Shown here in pieces: positions 33,617-46,022 of a DNA stretch of 64,000 nt. Below the pieces are notes generated by a model. That model was not told the origin of the DNA. It worked only from the letters and a program-made list of their open reading frames with translations, and did no database searches. The stretch lies in contig CAJQUW010005701.1 in assembly GCA_907163375.1 (NCBI GenBank), positions 248,001 through 312,000 of the forward strand. The letters run 5' to 3'. Each line of letters opens with the position of its first letter. Position 1 is the stretch's first letter. The position numbers and the translations under genes are program-made. Source of the DNA: Prostheceraeus crozeri. Lineage: Eukaryota > Platyhelminthes > Polycladida > Euryleptidae.

Positions 33617-34620
33617 TTTCGACTGTGCGTCATACGCTGTTCTGTCCTGTTATATGCCCAGGATTAGTGCACGGCGCTCATACATGACATATTCATGATC
33701 ATGCCTATAAAATTGGATCATGCAGTCTGAAGAATTCAGCTGACGCGCATTATTGGTTTTAAAGCTGTATATCAACATTCCTAAGAAATCACTTCAATTC
33801 AAACTTGACAATTAAGTGGGCGCGCTCCGGTTTAGCTGACCTAAGTGCGCTCCGATTTCGGAGAATTTAGGATTGTGCTCCGGACTATTGGCCTACTCAT
33901 AAATGACTCATAAGTGAACGAATCTCTTTGTGAATCTAACTGAGGAATTGTTGTTATTAAAAGCAAAATGATTCTTTCCATGATATCGAATATCTTCAGC
34001 AATCCATGATCTCAACGGATCGCTGATGGAGTTATGAACCCACGTTAGTCCAAACCGGCATCGTGTAATCTGCTGATCGCTGTTTGCTTGATTAACCAAA
34101 AATAGCAGAAAAGTACGGGTAAGTTAGAAGAATCTCGGCAGTTGTCATAACAGGAAGCATAAAGCACAACCTCTCTTTACCACTCTCTATTTCTCAAAAT
34201 TCAATTGGTTTTAATTTCATTTGAAAATATCCAAGTGCAGGTAACGGTGCATACAATAATTCAAATATGAGATTGATGCAAATGACTCTCAAATATACAT
34301 ATGAATGAAAATGTCAGATAAGCTGTGATGATCAATAATGAAGTGAGTCGTAAAGTTCAATGTCTATGAGCGTTTAACATGCAACGAGATGAGATGACAA
34401 ATTATGCTGGGTTAAGGGTGTAAGATGAACGTAAGCATGATCAACTGAGATTCGAAATATTTCCAGGAGAGGAGGAATCATTCAAAATGTGTTTTGAGAG
34501 TTTTGCCATGTTATATCTAGTTTTCATGCTAATTTAATCTTTCGTCATTCGCGTCCACAAACATTCCTTTGGTAAATACGAATTATTTAGCTACTAGGAG
34601 TCGCATTTGTAAGGGACCGG
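33617..34620. other. No gene recognised
   Basis: Spacer between the MITE and the P-element-like transposon. No domain is recognised in the short frames. Confidence 0.4.
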
Positions 34621-37600
34621 CACTAGGTGACATTCCCACGCGTAACGGAGCACCCCAAACATCCGTGGTTAAGGCATGGACTTCTAAATAGTAGCTACTG
34701 GACATGAAACTTGTCGAGTGAAAGCGTTGTGTCTTGCAATTGGAGGCCAGTGAACGCGCAAATGAAAACATTGTACTTAGTCTAATGAACAATGCAAGCA
34801 GGCGTGAGCTTTGCAGCCGTCGACGTGTTATTGATCTACGACCAACCTTGATTGTGAAGTCAATTTATGATGCAGCGCGTGGGAAGCACGTTGTTCTCCT
34901 TCTGATCGTTATGCCGAATAAGTGCGCCGCTGTCGGATGTACATCTGGATACTCAAACCACACAACTGCACCACATGTAACGTTTCATCGATTTCCTCTC
35001 AAAAATCAGGATTTACTTCGAGTTTGCATTAATCGAATACCTCGAAAAGACTTCACACCAACTCAAAACAGTCGCTTGTGCTCCCTACATTTCGTGGAAA
35101 CCGATTTCTCAACCAGCAGCGTTGACATTAATGTAACGCGGAAGCGTAAACGTGGTGATCAGTCACTACAACGAAGAGTTTTAAAATCCGACGCCATTCC
35201 ATCTCTTTTTCCTAACCTTCCTGTGCGTTTTTCATCGACTCCAGTGTCTCGCCGAAGTGAAAAGGCAACGTCGAGTTCTCGTATCCAAACCCAAAATGAA
35301 AACTTTGCAGATCTTGCTGAGCAAATGCTCTCCGAAGATACAGTATCTTCGATCGAAGAATTGCACAGCGGCTTAACTTCAGAAGTAGCGAAGCCGACAG
35401 GATTTCATTTGTTTTTTAATAATGGAGTATTGATCATTGGGCTAATTGACTCTTCGCATGTCCCGTTGTTTAAAGTCTCAATCGTCGTCGATCGTGAAAT
35501 GTGTGCTCGTGCCTACTTGAAAAATGTTCTTCTTGTGTCTTCGCAGTATAATCATATAATTCCTGAAAAAGTAACAGCTGTTTCTCAAATAAGCAATCTG
35601 ATGTCATTTTTAAAATCTATATGAAGACTACGTCCCTAATCGCTCCATTCAAGCGTGCATAGATTATCTCGAGGATGCATTAGAAATGTACGATGATGTT
35701 CAGGAATCATCTCGATTGAGATTTCTGATTGAACAATTGAAATTGTCGACAACTTCCAAACATGGGCGACGGTATACTCCCGAAATTATCGTTTTTTCTT
35801 ACGTGTTGTATTCTGTAAGCTCATCTGCCTATGTTCAATTATGTAACAGTAATGTTTTATACTTGCCATCTGTGAGAACATTGCAAAAGATCACGAAAAT
35901 GACGAGTTCTAATGATAAACTCGATGATAATGAGTATTTGAAACTTCGAATATCGAAATTAAATGATTTCGATAAATCTGTAATTTTGGTGATTGATGAG
36001 ATTTACGTTGCAAGACGGCCAGAGTTTACTGGTGGTCGTATTAGTGGTTTGACTGGTGATTGTGATATAGCGAGGACAGCTCTGTGTTTTATGATAAAAT
36101 CGTTGAGTTCGAAATATCGAGATATTGTTGGTATCTTCCCGATAAAATCCTTGACTGCTGATAAACTTTTTGAATGCTACAAGCATATAATGAGCATTCT
36201 ACATAACATAGGATTTCTTGTAAGAGCCATTTTAGTGGACAACAGCCATCCCAATCGTAAATTTTTTATTTCCCATCTCTGTGGTGGAACTCTTAAACCA
36301 TCTGTTGTGAATTTCTGGACTAATGAAGAAATGTTTCTGATTTTCGATCCGACACATAATGTCAAGAATATTTATAATAACTTTCAAAAACGTCGAATTT
36401 TCCAATGTCCCTCCATGCCACGATATTTCGATGGTGCAACTGCCAAGTTTTCTTATCTTGAGTTTGTTTTTGAAATTGAAAGTGATAAACCCATGGGTCA
36501 TAAATTGACTAAAGCCGTTTTAATGCCCAAAAGTATCGAAAAAATATCGGTAAAATTGTCATCTGCCGTTTTACATGAGTCGACGATTAATGCTTTGTAT
36601 CACTATGTATTTTAAATCATATTTTGTACCTATTGAAAATTAACTAGTCATTAGCTTGTTTTTTCTTTATTTTTATTTTTGTTACCTTGACGCACTTTGC
36701 TACGTTGAATTATGGTCGCCATGAGACCGCTTCTGTTTTGGGATTGTTTCCGAAAGTATGGAAAGTGTTAAATGTTAAAACCACTTCTATAGGCCATCAT
36801 AAGCGTGACATAGCTCGCGATAGTGTGTCTTCTATTAACGACTGGAAACTCTGTTTTAGAAGAGTTTGCTGACTTCCTTGAACGGTGGGAACAAAGTAAT
36901 GGACAAGGGATGACATCGGAAACTTTTCTTGCGAATATTCTGACATGTCGCGCATTACCGGAATTTGCTAGCTTTCTGATGCAGTCATGTGGTTTCAAAT
37001 ACGTTTTGTTGGGCAACAATCCGACTGCTTGGAAGGAAGATTTGGATGGATTCGCCAACTTAGTGGTGCTAATTATTATATTTCTGTACGTCAACTTTTA
37101 GAAAGCTGTAATAAGATCAAAACCATATCGCTGATGAAGTTCTCTCATATTGATGTGAAGACGTTGTCCTGCATAGCTTCACAAAATTCAAAAGATTCAG
37201 ATTGTGTGAATAGTGCTTGTGCTATTGAAATTTATACCTGTCTATCAACGTTTCGTGATCCTGATGATAGTGTTGGCAGTGATTTATTATGTGGCTGGAG
37301 CTTGTGCCCGATCTGTCTCTCGTATCCATAGATGTAGCCTATATATTGCAAGGATAGTTTAGTTGAAGAAAAGACCCCCTTTGAATTTGAAATGGAAGAA
37401 TCACCAGAGGCTTCGAAATTTCTGAGAGAAATTGACCGAGGTGGATTGTTAGAACCACGTGATCACACTTTTCAGTTGTGTATTTTTGCATGGAAAGTTT
37501 TTTCAGACATCACATCATCGCCTTCTCTATTAAGTCAGCTTTTATCGGCTCCTAATCAAACTTTGGTTTTTACCAGCGTCGTCGAAAACGTAATCAATGA

Positions 37601-38412
37601 TAATTTTGACATTTTTATAGGTAATACTCATTGTGCAAGTGGTCATGACCTCATTTTTTCTCTCAGTAAGAGTTTTTTCAACTGTATGGCTAAAATGTTT
37701 GTTAGAAATTTATCTGATTCTTCCAGAGACAACAAATCTATAGAAAGGAAAAAGAAAAAATTGAATAGTAAATCCTGTCTTTGAGTAAATTTGCATATTT
37801 ATTTGAACTCCTCTCATACAGTCATGTGTAATAAAATAGCTACTGAGAATATTGCTTTATTGAATTGTGTTCAAATAGTACGAATGAATATATGAATATG
37901 CTAGCTTATGTAATCGAAAAATGAATTGATTTGTTGATAGTGAATGCCTATAAACCATGAGACAACAAAAATAAAGCCAGAATTTCTGTCAGCCATTGGC
38001 CTCCAGATGTAAAGAGGAAAATTAGTTTCATGTCCAGGTGCCATATATATCTAGAAGTCCATGGTTAAGGGCATACCTCAGCACGTTGCACTAAGAGTCA
38101 GCAATCACGTGATCTGATGCTGTCAAAACATGGGGAATGTTTATGAATCCGCGCGGGCGAGCGTTCATAGTTTACGCGTTGCCGCTTGAATCACGGATGA
38201 ACCGCTCAGCATATTGTCTGCCCTGAACATGAAATTTAGGTCCTATCACATTGTTTAGCCTCCACATATACAGGCAAATGAGACGCAAGTCTTTGTATCA
38301 GGACTGCCTACATACATGTTGCCGCAATGTCACGCGCAGCTGCTCGGATGTTTGGGCTCATGTGTGATTACGCGTAGCTTGCGCGTAATTGAACGTGTCA
38401 TGTCACCTAGTG
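34621..38412 (+). mobile_element. P-element-like transposon (THAP9 group)
   Basis: CACTAGGTGACAT at 34621 is mirrored by ATGTCACCTAGTG ending at 38412. A second, inner pair (CATGGACTTCTA-ATAGT...GGACATGAAACT) is at 34675-34712 and 38024-38063. P elements have this outer plus subterminal inverted-repeat layout. The 8-bp flanks (GGGACCGG and GGAAAATG) do not match well, so the ends are approximate. It encodes one P-type transposase on the plus strand. Confidence 0.75.
34911..37784 (+). pseudogene. P-element/THAP9-like transposase
   Basis: The ATG at 34911 begins a THAP finger (MPNKCAAVGCTSGYSNHTTA, then LCSLHFVETDF). A helical region comes next, then the catalytic core with SVILVIDEIYVARRPEF and AILVDNSHPNRKFF (Asp residues) and FLIFDPTHNVKNIYNNFQKR. 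The later domain reads ALPEFASFLMQSCGFKYVLL and GWIRQLSGANYYISVRQLLE, and the C-terminus ends at 37784. This matches the order in Drosophila P transposase and human THAP9. Frame changes lie near 35622, 36600-36690, 36850, 37060 and 37330, with loss of coding at about 36615-36690. The protein would be 850-900 residues; this copy is dead. Introns may account for some of the breaks, since P-type genes can be spliced. Confidence 0.88.
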
Positions 38413-39274
38413 GGAAAATGATGCTAGAAAATGTCACAATGAATACTTTAGGAATTGGATGTATACAACAGATCTGTTGATCTAGTCACACAACAGCTGT
38501 ATGCTGCCGCACGATAAATCAGGAGTTTCGAAATCACACACTCGTGATGTTTATTTGTTTTTTTTTTATTTTATTTTGCTAGCGATGTTTATTTGCCGTC
38601 AAACTTTTGATTATCAGGTCTATTTGGATGAAAGATAAACAACTTCCTAAAAATGTCAATTTTTCATTTCGTAATCGCAATTGATAAGACAAAGAATCAG
38701 ACGAGCAAAATTCAAGCCTTTATCAGAATCAGATTAAGCTAAACGCGCATTTGATTGAAATCAGAACATATTGGTGTGCTATTTATGATGTCATAAGCAC
38801 ATGGATGTAGAATACCGGTAATTACCAATACATTACCGGAAAGGTAACTTAAAAAAATTACCGGTATGCACGGTAAATTGCCGGTCTAGATTGTCAGCTT
38901 CTTGAATTCATCATGAATGCCGCGACACTTCCATTGGGAGTACATGTCCTCAGCTGACTAGTGCTGTAAAGAAATAAATAAAATGATGTATATTAAAGAT
39001 ATACAATATATATGACAAGTGTAAAGGTATATTTACTTTCGGTCATCACATCGACCCCTCATATCAGTAACTCGGCTGCAGATCTCTTAAAAGTAATTAG
39101 ATTGTGGTTTAGCATACATAATGTAGGATATCTCACAAGAACCACATACATTAACAGTCAAGAGCAAAATAAATCAAATTTTCGAGAATTTTTTGAGTGG
39201 ACAAAAAAGGAAGAACACTTTTGCTGGATATTGCCATATATTTTTCAAAAACTTTTGATCGGAATTTTGGTCAA
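38413..39274. other. Spacer with TACCGGTAATTACC repeats
   Basis: 38814-38886 reiterates TACCGGTAATTACC-type blocks in both orientations, probably a remnant of a small inverted-repeat element. The frame at 39012-39281 is not recognised. Confidence 0.4.
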
Positions 39275-39350
39275 GCTGTGAAAATATGTTCTCTACATGC
39301 GTTGAGTCACACGTGTGACTCAACGCATGTAGAGAACATATTTTCACAGC
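39275..39350. repeat. Perfect 76-bp palindrome without spacer
   Basis: GCTGTGAAAATATGTTCTCT begins the left 38-bp arm at 39275. The right arm is its exact complement and ends at 39350. The centre is CACACGTGTG, with symmetry between 39312 and 39313. There are no mismatches and no loop. The flanking bases break the symmetry on both sides. Confidence 0.97.
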
Positions 39351-39977
39351 ACCATATTTTCACATCTGGTACCAGATGAAAAACATTGGTAGACTTTCCA
39401 CGACGACGACGAAACTACTGTTTTCATAAGTAATTCAGCTTATAGGGTCCCTCAAAAAACTTCGGAACTGCTTTCTAAAACTTGATTAGTTTGCATATTG
39501 GAAGATGTAAAAGACTATTAAATCGTGAAATTTTGAAACTAAATTAAGAAATATGTGATTTAAAAGAATCTGATAGCCTCTATCTTCTGGCGCATTGTCC
39601 GATATCTTCGTTGAGGACAAACTGCACATCTTCTATTTCAGATAATTCCGAATCGATTTCAGATCTGTGGAAATGAATTTCAGACATTTGCAGATGAATT
39701 GAAGATACTCCAATTGAATTTGAGATCTTTTCAAATTTGTTTCTGAGATATCTGACATTCAATTAGAGAAATTTGAATTCCATCTGATGCCTGAAATTCA
39801 TTTTAAAGGTTTGAAATAGACATGGAAGCTGATAATGTCAAATAATAAGTGCATAGATTTCTGTTTCGGCGTACAGAGGCAGTCAAGAAGAATCGGAGCG
39901 TCTTCCATGCCTTAATGCGTATTTACAAGTTTCACTCTGCACACTTTGAAATGAGTAGAGGATGGAAGTTTTAGTAG
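39351..39977. other. No gene recognised
   Basis: Contains several TTTGAAATT/GAATTTCAGA-like short motifs (39640-39800), loosely reiterated. No coding is seen. Confidence 0.4.
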
Positions 39978-40936
39978 GGTAAACTCGGCAAAATTGGATA
40001 CTTTTTAACAAAACTACGGGAATTGGAAGTCTTAATCAAGCATGTAATGGGAACAGATACCGGGATCTTCACTATAGATTAGTTTAAGGTCAATGTGAGT
40101 CACTTAATCGAATCCGTTGTCAATAACACCGCAAAGCAAGATAATTCGTTCCCTCAAGCTCGCATGTATGAAAAAATCACATAAGCAAAGTGCAGCCCAA
40201 TCCTTATTTTCAACGGATGCGTGCAAAGTGAAGGTGAGTAATTCAATTGGTGAATTTTATATGCTGACTTACCTAGGGAAATCAAGATTGCGTTTTGAGC
40301 TTGTAAGTTATTCAAATGAGAATCTATGTCCAGATATTATAAAATAAAGGTAGTTGAAAACTTGGACACCATGTTTAGGGTAATTTGGACTCCACATCAG
40401 GGTAATTTGGACACTGGTTGCAATAATTAGTATGTAGCCTGTGAGTAATTAGGCTCGTATAAAGTTGATCTGCGTATGGCCCATAGTATGACTCTGACCT
40501 GGCACGAATGATACCCGATTGACTAGCATAAGGGTTTGTTATTGTTGTCCTACATCAACAAAGAAGACTTTCTATTTTAGAGACGTTGAAGTCGCTTTTA
40601 GATTGCTGTTGGTAGTTTTCTATATACTTAACATCATAAGTACGGTATGATGAAAAGTGACTTCATTATACCCTAATTTTTAAATATGCCTATAGTGCAC
40701 AGTCTATATGCTACTGTACAATTTATGGGTATCTCGTGGCTTGCTAGTTTATTCGCCTACAAAATTGAAAGACATAGGCCTACATATCAAGGCAGTGATC
40801 TATATCCACTAGGCATAACATGATTCACAGGAATGAACCCTCCACTTGTGCATGTACATAAGCTATAGGACTCATTAGATTCAAATAGTAGGCCAAAGGC
40901 TGACAACTTGATTGTGTATTTTCAGACATAGCCTAG

Positions 40937-43483
40937 ATGGGTGGACTCAAGCGCGATCGCCATTATCAGCAATGGACCGCAACAGAGATGCGAAAAGCTA
41001 TAGAAGAAGCGAATAGGGAGTTTGAAGTTTCCAGATGTTCGAGAAAAGAAGATGCTATTGGTAAGTGGTGATTTAAGGTCTACAGGCCCATGCCTGCATT
41101 AAATACGCTAACATGGGTTTTTTGGAAACAATCATTGCGAACTTATCAATAGGGCTTTCATAAAGTAGGCCTACCTTAAATTAAATTGCTCGGGGCTATC
41201 CACCTCTTTGTGGCTATTAGGCATAGTCCTGGGCTTACATGCAATTTAGACTGAGCTTACTTTTTTGTGTAGATCTGGAATTTACGTAAAATGCTCATTA
41301 CATTACATATAATAAATAAGAGGTAGATAACTGCAATAATTTTAGGCACATGTAGGCCTAAATCAATTTATCAAAATGCAATAGCGTTTGTGCATCGATG
41401 ACGACCGTTCCATTAACGGGCTTCAATATCAGTATCTTAAGAATAAACGCTCATGGGGCCTATATGCCGTCTACATGAGTGCGTAGGTACCCGCGGGTCT
41501 GCATGTACACCTGTACATAATCAGAAGCACAAAAAGAACTTCTGTGTGAGTTGATCGTGAGTAGGCAGAAAAGGGGTTTCCAATGACAGTTGATATCGCA
41601 CGGACACTTCTGGTTGAATATTGTGAATTAAATAACATTCCTCATAATTTTGATAGCAAGAAACAGCGAGCCGGATGGGACGGGTGGGTTGGTTTTAAAA
41701 GGCGTAATCCGGGAATTGTATTGAGACAACCAGAGAACCTCTCTAGAAACCGTGCCCTTGGATGGAAGAAATCATAGCTTTTTCCAAAATCTTGACGAAT
41801 TTTTCACTATTGATGATATGAAAGATGCCCCAGATCGCTTTTTCAACGTAGATGAGACGGGCTTGCAGACCAAGGAGGCAAGGTACTTGCTCAGAAAGGT
41901 TGCAGAAATGTGCAGATAATTGTGTCAGCTGAGTGTGGCTCTACCACAACGATTGTGGCTGCCTGTAGCGCCGATGGCTACTATAATACCAGGGATGCGG
42001 AGTCCTATCATTTTTATAGGACTCCGACTCCGGGGTTGATAGGACTCCGACTCCGGGTGGCCTTGTTTTTTGAAAAATTAACTGGCAACCTATATCATAG
42101 ATCATTACAGGCTTAACTGAACCTATTTTCAGGGATCATTGCTGTATCAATTATCAATCATTTTCGATGAAAGTTCATTAAATGTCGCTTTCAGTTGGAT
42201 GCATACGACCCGGCTCCTCCCATCTTCTTGATGTGTGCTTCACACGGTTTTTCTCCAGGCTCTACCACGCACATCCTTCTCAAAAATATGAGTACACTTT
42301 CTATTTAAAATATGCGCTTTAGAGGACCCATCACACACGATTAACGTGAGGGTAAGAGGATAATGTTCTCAAACAAACTATAGTATTTCATTTTTGTCTC
42401 TCATGTGACCTTCGGCGCGCAGGTGTGATCGAGGCTAGGAAGGCTTGTTTTCTCTACTTAATCACCGAGTGAAAAGGCAATCCCTTTTTCACTATCACAA
42501 GTCATTCCCTCAACTATTTCAAGCTTTGCATGCGCTGCTGTCTCTGTACTTTTGTTTGACGGAGAAAGTTGATATCAAGATAGTGTACGAAAATAAATAA
42601 TTTGCTTGTATTATATTTCGGGTCTAATGATAGGCCGGAGTCCGGAGTCCTATCATTTGATAGGACTCCGACTCCAGCATAAATGATAGGACTCCGACTC
42701 CGACTCCGCATCCCTGCTACATACCACTAATAGTCATCTTTAAGGGAACTAGGAAACCCACCGCTGAAGTAATCGAATCCTTGCCAAAGGAAACAGTCGC
42801 AGAATATGTCCAAATCTGGCTGGATCGATAAAGATCTGTTCATGAATTGGTTTAAACATTTTCTGAAGCATTTGCCAAAACGATGCCTAAATGAGAAATT
42901 GGTTCTCTTATGGATGGACATCGTAGTCAAGAGAGTCAAGAACTCTTTCAGGAAGCCTCAAAAAATAATGTTGAGTTGATTAGTTTGCCATCAATCAAGT
43001 TTTAGTGTTTTTGGGCCTTTGATCATGTCGAGAAAGATGCCGGTCATTTATTGATTAAAACCCCGGTAAGGTAATATCGAAGACTTCTTTCTGTGAGTTG
43101 TTCTCGGGAGCCTGGAAAACTGCGTGTAAAAAAGAAAATGCTGCGAGTATTTCAGGCTTCCGGAAGACAGGATTATTTCCGTTATCATTTGACGCATTAT
43201 CAAAAGATAGTTTTCTTATTTCCACAGAACTTCTTGGTTCCAACCAGATTGAAGTTAATGAGGAATCGACTTCTCCCGAAAGTGATGAAAACAATTTGTC
43301 TCTGTCTTAGGTGCTCTGCAAAATGTGGGAAGTGAAGCACCGCCATGTACTCTTCAAGAAGATGGTATAACTACCAGCAACCATCAAGGTGAAATAATCA
43401 CGACAGCTGATGGTCATACATACCAATGCATTGGTAGCTCTGCACACTCTACTTCTCTTCAATTAGACACTCTAGATGCCTGA
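40937..43483 (+). pseudogene. pogo/Tigger-type transposase, split by a MITE
   Basis: First exon: ATG at 40937 reading MGGLKRDRHYQQWTATEMRK, ending before a GTAAGT at 41061. Second part from about 41562: GFPMTVDIARTLLVEYCELN and AGWDGWVGFKRRNPGIVLRQ, the CENP-B-type DNA-binding domain. Next is DAPDRFFNVDETGLQTK with the first catalytic Asp near 41850, then VLAQKGCRNVQIIVSAECGS. After the MITE the core resumes as GTRKPTAEVIESLPKE, LLWMDGHRSQESQELFQEAS with the second Asp, and a degraded FGP block near 43010. The C-terminus is FSGAWKTACKKENAASISGF, RKTGLFPLSFDAL and a last piece to 43483. There are several frameshifts. This is the order of pogo/jerky transposases; no catalytic activity is expected. 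Confidence 0.82.
41990..42716. mobile_element. hAT-type MITE of GACTCC repeats, 727 bp
   Basis: Begins CAGGGATGCGGAGTCCTATC and ends with the mirror GACTCCGACTCCGCATCCCTG-type terminus at 42716. Subterminal GGACTCCGACTCCG repeats occur at both ends. It interrupts the transposase reading cleanly between GCTACTATAA and TACATACCACTAATAG. Flanking 8-mers (TATAATAC, CTACATAC) agree only in their last four bases, so the duplication has decayed or the ends are off by a few bases. No coding. Confidence 0.75.
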
Positions 43484-43599
43484 CGAGGCATCTTTTGACA
43501 GATTAATTCTGCCTTCGCATACGAATAGAAGACTGGGGTTGTGTATTAGTCCCGATAAGAATCAGCTAGATTCTTATTATGAAATAAGGTTCTGTCTGG

Positions 43600-44151
43600 T
43601 TCGAATACGTTCACTCCGGCGGAGTGTGTTTTGGGGAGTACCACCCTAAGCGTTAGTGTGTGAAGGTGAAAGAGAAGAAGATGAAGAATGTGCTGGAGAA
43701 TAGGGACCTTCGTCGGGAACAGCAGCAGCAGCAGCAGCAGGAGAACGTGACAGTGTCGACTCGAAGAGATCAACCGTAGGTGGTTCAACCGTGGTGCAAC
43801 GCTGGACTGAGGACGTCGCCATAGGCGGAGTAGCAATAAGCGAGTTCGGAGGAGACAGAGGAGCTGGGAGTCGATGTTGAGACTGAGATTGCGGTAGAGG
43901 TGACAAAGGAACATTGACATCGACTTGGTCAATGTGTCTACGGTGCAAGGTGCCGTCAGTTTCCATCCCTACATTCTGTCTCCAACCTTTTTCAGAAGAA
44001 TACCTTGACATGGGCGGCTCTCGTTCCCTCTGTAGAAAACTACATCCGTAATGTCAATATTGGCCGTCGTCCGCTTGTTCCTGCCGTGTAGTAGGTAAGA
44101 CGGTGTCTTCCCAGTTGTCGCGTGAAAAATGTGTTGTGGAGCCTGGTGATC
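43600..44151 (-). pseudogene. gypsy integrase C-terminus and Pol tail
   Basis: Reads HATTGKTPSYLLHGRNKRT, then RPCQGILLKKVGDRM and, after a frameshift near 43970, LHRRHIDQVDVNVPLSPLPQ. These are the last part of the integrase core and the C-terminal DNA-binding domain with the conserved LHRRHIDQ end, followed by a low-complexity Pro/Ser/Leu tail. The catalytic D,D,E residues are absent because the preceding segment is deleted. Confidence 0.7.
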
Positions 44152-44152
44152 C

Positions 44153-44153
<1 letters not shown>

Positions 44154-44187
<34 letters not shown>
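44154..44187. repeat. (TA)n microsatellite at gypsy deletion
   Basis: About 17 TA units lie between the RNase H and integrase readings, at the point where several hundred codons are missing. Confidence 0.95.
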
Positions 44188-44190
<3 letters not shown>

Positions 44191-44229
44191 GTGGGATCCA
44201 TACAAACATTTGTGGAGTCTTCGGACAGA

Positions 44230-45400
44230 CTAGATGATGGCGAGAGCCTCACGTTGCGTTTGAGAGTAGTTCTTCTCAGCTGCTGAAAGGCTTCGGGAAA
44301 TGCTGAGGATGGGATGGCCTTCTTGCTCCAATACAGCTCCTAGTGCATCCTCGGAGGCATCCACGTAGAGGTGGCAAGTTAAACCGACTTTGAAGCTACG
44401 AAGCACGTTTCCGTTGACGATGGCGTCAATCAAGTTGTCATAGGCGATGTTAGCTTCTTCGGTCCAAGTGAAGGCTGCTTCAGACAGGAGGTCGAATAAT
44501 GGCTTGGCCTTCGCGGCGAAGTTCTTCACAAAGCGGCTGTAATATTGAGCAAACCCAAGGAAAGATTGAAGCTGTTTGGCTGCTGTAGGTTTGGGTGCCT
44601 TCCTAACTGCTTGAATACGCTCTATATTCGGATGGATACCTTCTCCGTCGATGCTGAAGGCCAAATAAGTGGGGCTAGGTACACTGAACACAGACTTCTT
44701 CTCGTTAATTTGTACGTTATACGTTGAGAACTGAAAGTAGCTTGTGTAAACGCAGATCAGGTTTTTTTGATTGCTTGCCGAAACGATGATGTCATCCTGG
44801 TACGCTCTTACACCAGGTAATCCTTGAATGATGTTATCGATGACCTTTTGACAAATTCAAGGAGATGTAGGTAAACCGAACGGAAGGAACTGATATTGAA
44901 ATAATCCCCAGATGGTATGTACCGTTGTTGGCTCCTTTGAAGATTCGTCGAGGGATACTTGCAGGAAAGCGTTTGTCAAGTCTATTTTTGAAAAGGCAAC
45001 AGATCCAGCGAGTCCTTGAAACATGTCTTCGACTTACCTCGTTGTGTTGGCAGTCTGTTTCAGGTGTGGGTTCAATGTAACTCGAAAATTTCCCCAGCTT
45101 AATTCTTCCATCACTTTTAAGTGGCGTGACTGTGGGAGTAGCCCATGAACTGGATTGGACTGGCAGAAGGATCCCTTTGGACACAAGTTCGTCAATGTTC
45201 TGTTTTACAGCGCTCTGTAAAGCGAAAGGCACGGGCCTTGGTTTCTTGAAGATCGGGTCCTACGTGACTTTCAGGGCAACTGGTTCGATTTTGATGCCAC
45301 CGTTGTTGTTTGCTGCTTGATGGATGAGACGCGATATGACGGAAGGCAGTGGAGGCTGAACAATGTTAGCAACGTTGATTGTGACAGTCACAGAATTTAA
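44230..45400 (-). pseudogene. gypsy reverse transcriptase and RNase H
   Basis: From 45400 down: VPFALQSAVKQNIDELVSKG and ILLPVQSSSWATPTVTPLKS (fingers). A shifted stretch follows, with the FQYQFLPFGLPT region and AYQDDIIVSAS (the YxDD active site, near 44790, reads YQDD). The connection reads LQSFLGFAQYYSRFVKNFAA, and RNase H has LYVDASEDALGAVLEQEG and QTQREALAII. The domain order is that of Ty3/gypsy Pol. Frameshifts near 45120, 45020, 44850 and 44700 make it non-functional. Confidence 0.82.
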
Positions 45401-45420
45401 TATTTTGTTTATCTGCTTCG

Positions 45421-46022
45421 GTTTGCTAGAAGTGTGATTAATACGAAACTGACGGCACATCGAGGAACCTATTAAGTGGGCAAAAAGGAATTCCTTATAC
45501 CTTACAGAGATAGGAAAAAGAGTCGTGCGTTGCTTGCGGATTAATGTGAGTTCCAGCAAAGTGCTTCGATTGCCAAAATTCCTTCAGATTCGAAGAATTC
45601 AGATCATTGCGCACAAGTTTTCTCCATAATGTTGGCCCTTCTGATCATTATTAAAAAAAGTAGCAGGCGTACGAAAATTAGTTCACTTGGTGATTTCACA
45701 TCCTCTCCTCGGCATTGCTCCCTGTATAGTGCATACATTGAATCGAAGCCAGGCATCGATGTGTGTTTTGGTGTGTGCGAAGTGATATCACAACAGGCAC
45801 GCATACCTCAATGCCTCTGGTGCACAGACCTAGGATGTGCTCTGGTGTCCTCTGCTGACAGCTTATTGTTTGCCATTTCCAGTAGCAAGCGATACACGAA
45901 TTATCCATTCGAGAAGGAGCAAGTTGTCTAATTCTGTGATGTGCCATTTCGATATTAAGGTGACATGCAATTCTTCCTTTCTAGGAAACCGAAGCGCGCA
46001 CAGATGAATCTAATTCTGTGGT
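45421..46022 (+). repeat. Dispersed repeat, second copy
   Basis: Mate of 1316-1815, here between protease and reverse transcriptase coding of the gypsy element. Most of it has no open reading on the gypsy strand. Confidence 0.55.

Noticed and set aside
34613-38420. 8-bp target duplication of the P-element-like transposon
   Set aside because: GGGACCGG and GGAAAATG agree at only about four positions, no better than chance for G/A-rich words.
43546-43932. Leu-rich minus-strand frame, possible membrane protein
   Set aside because: It is an alternate frame over the low-complexity tail of gypsy Pol; the Leu run comes from a CAG/CTG-type tract.
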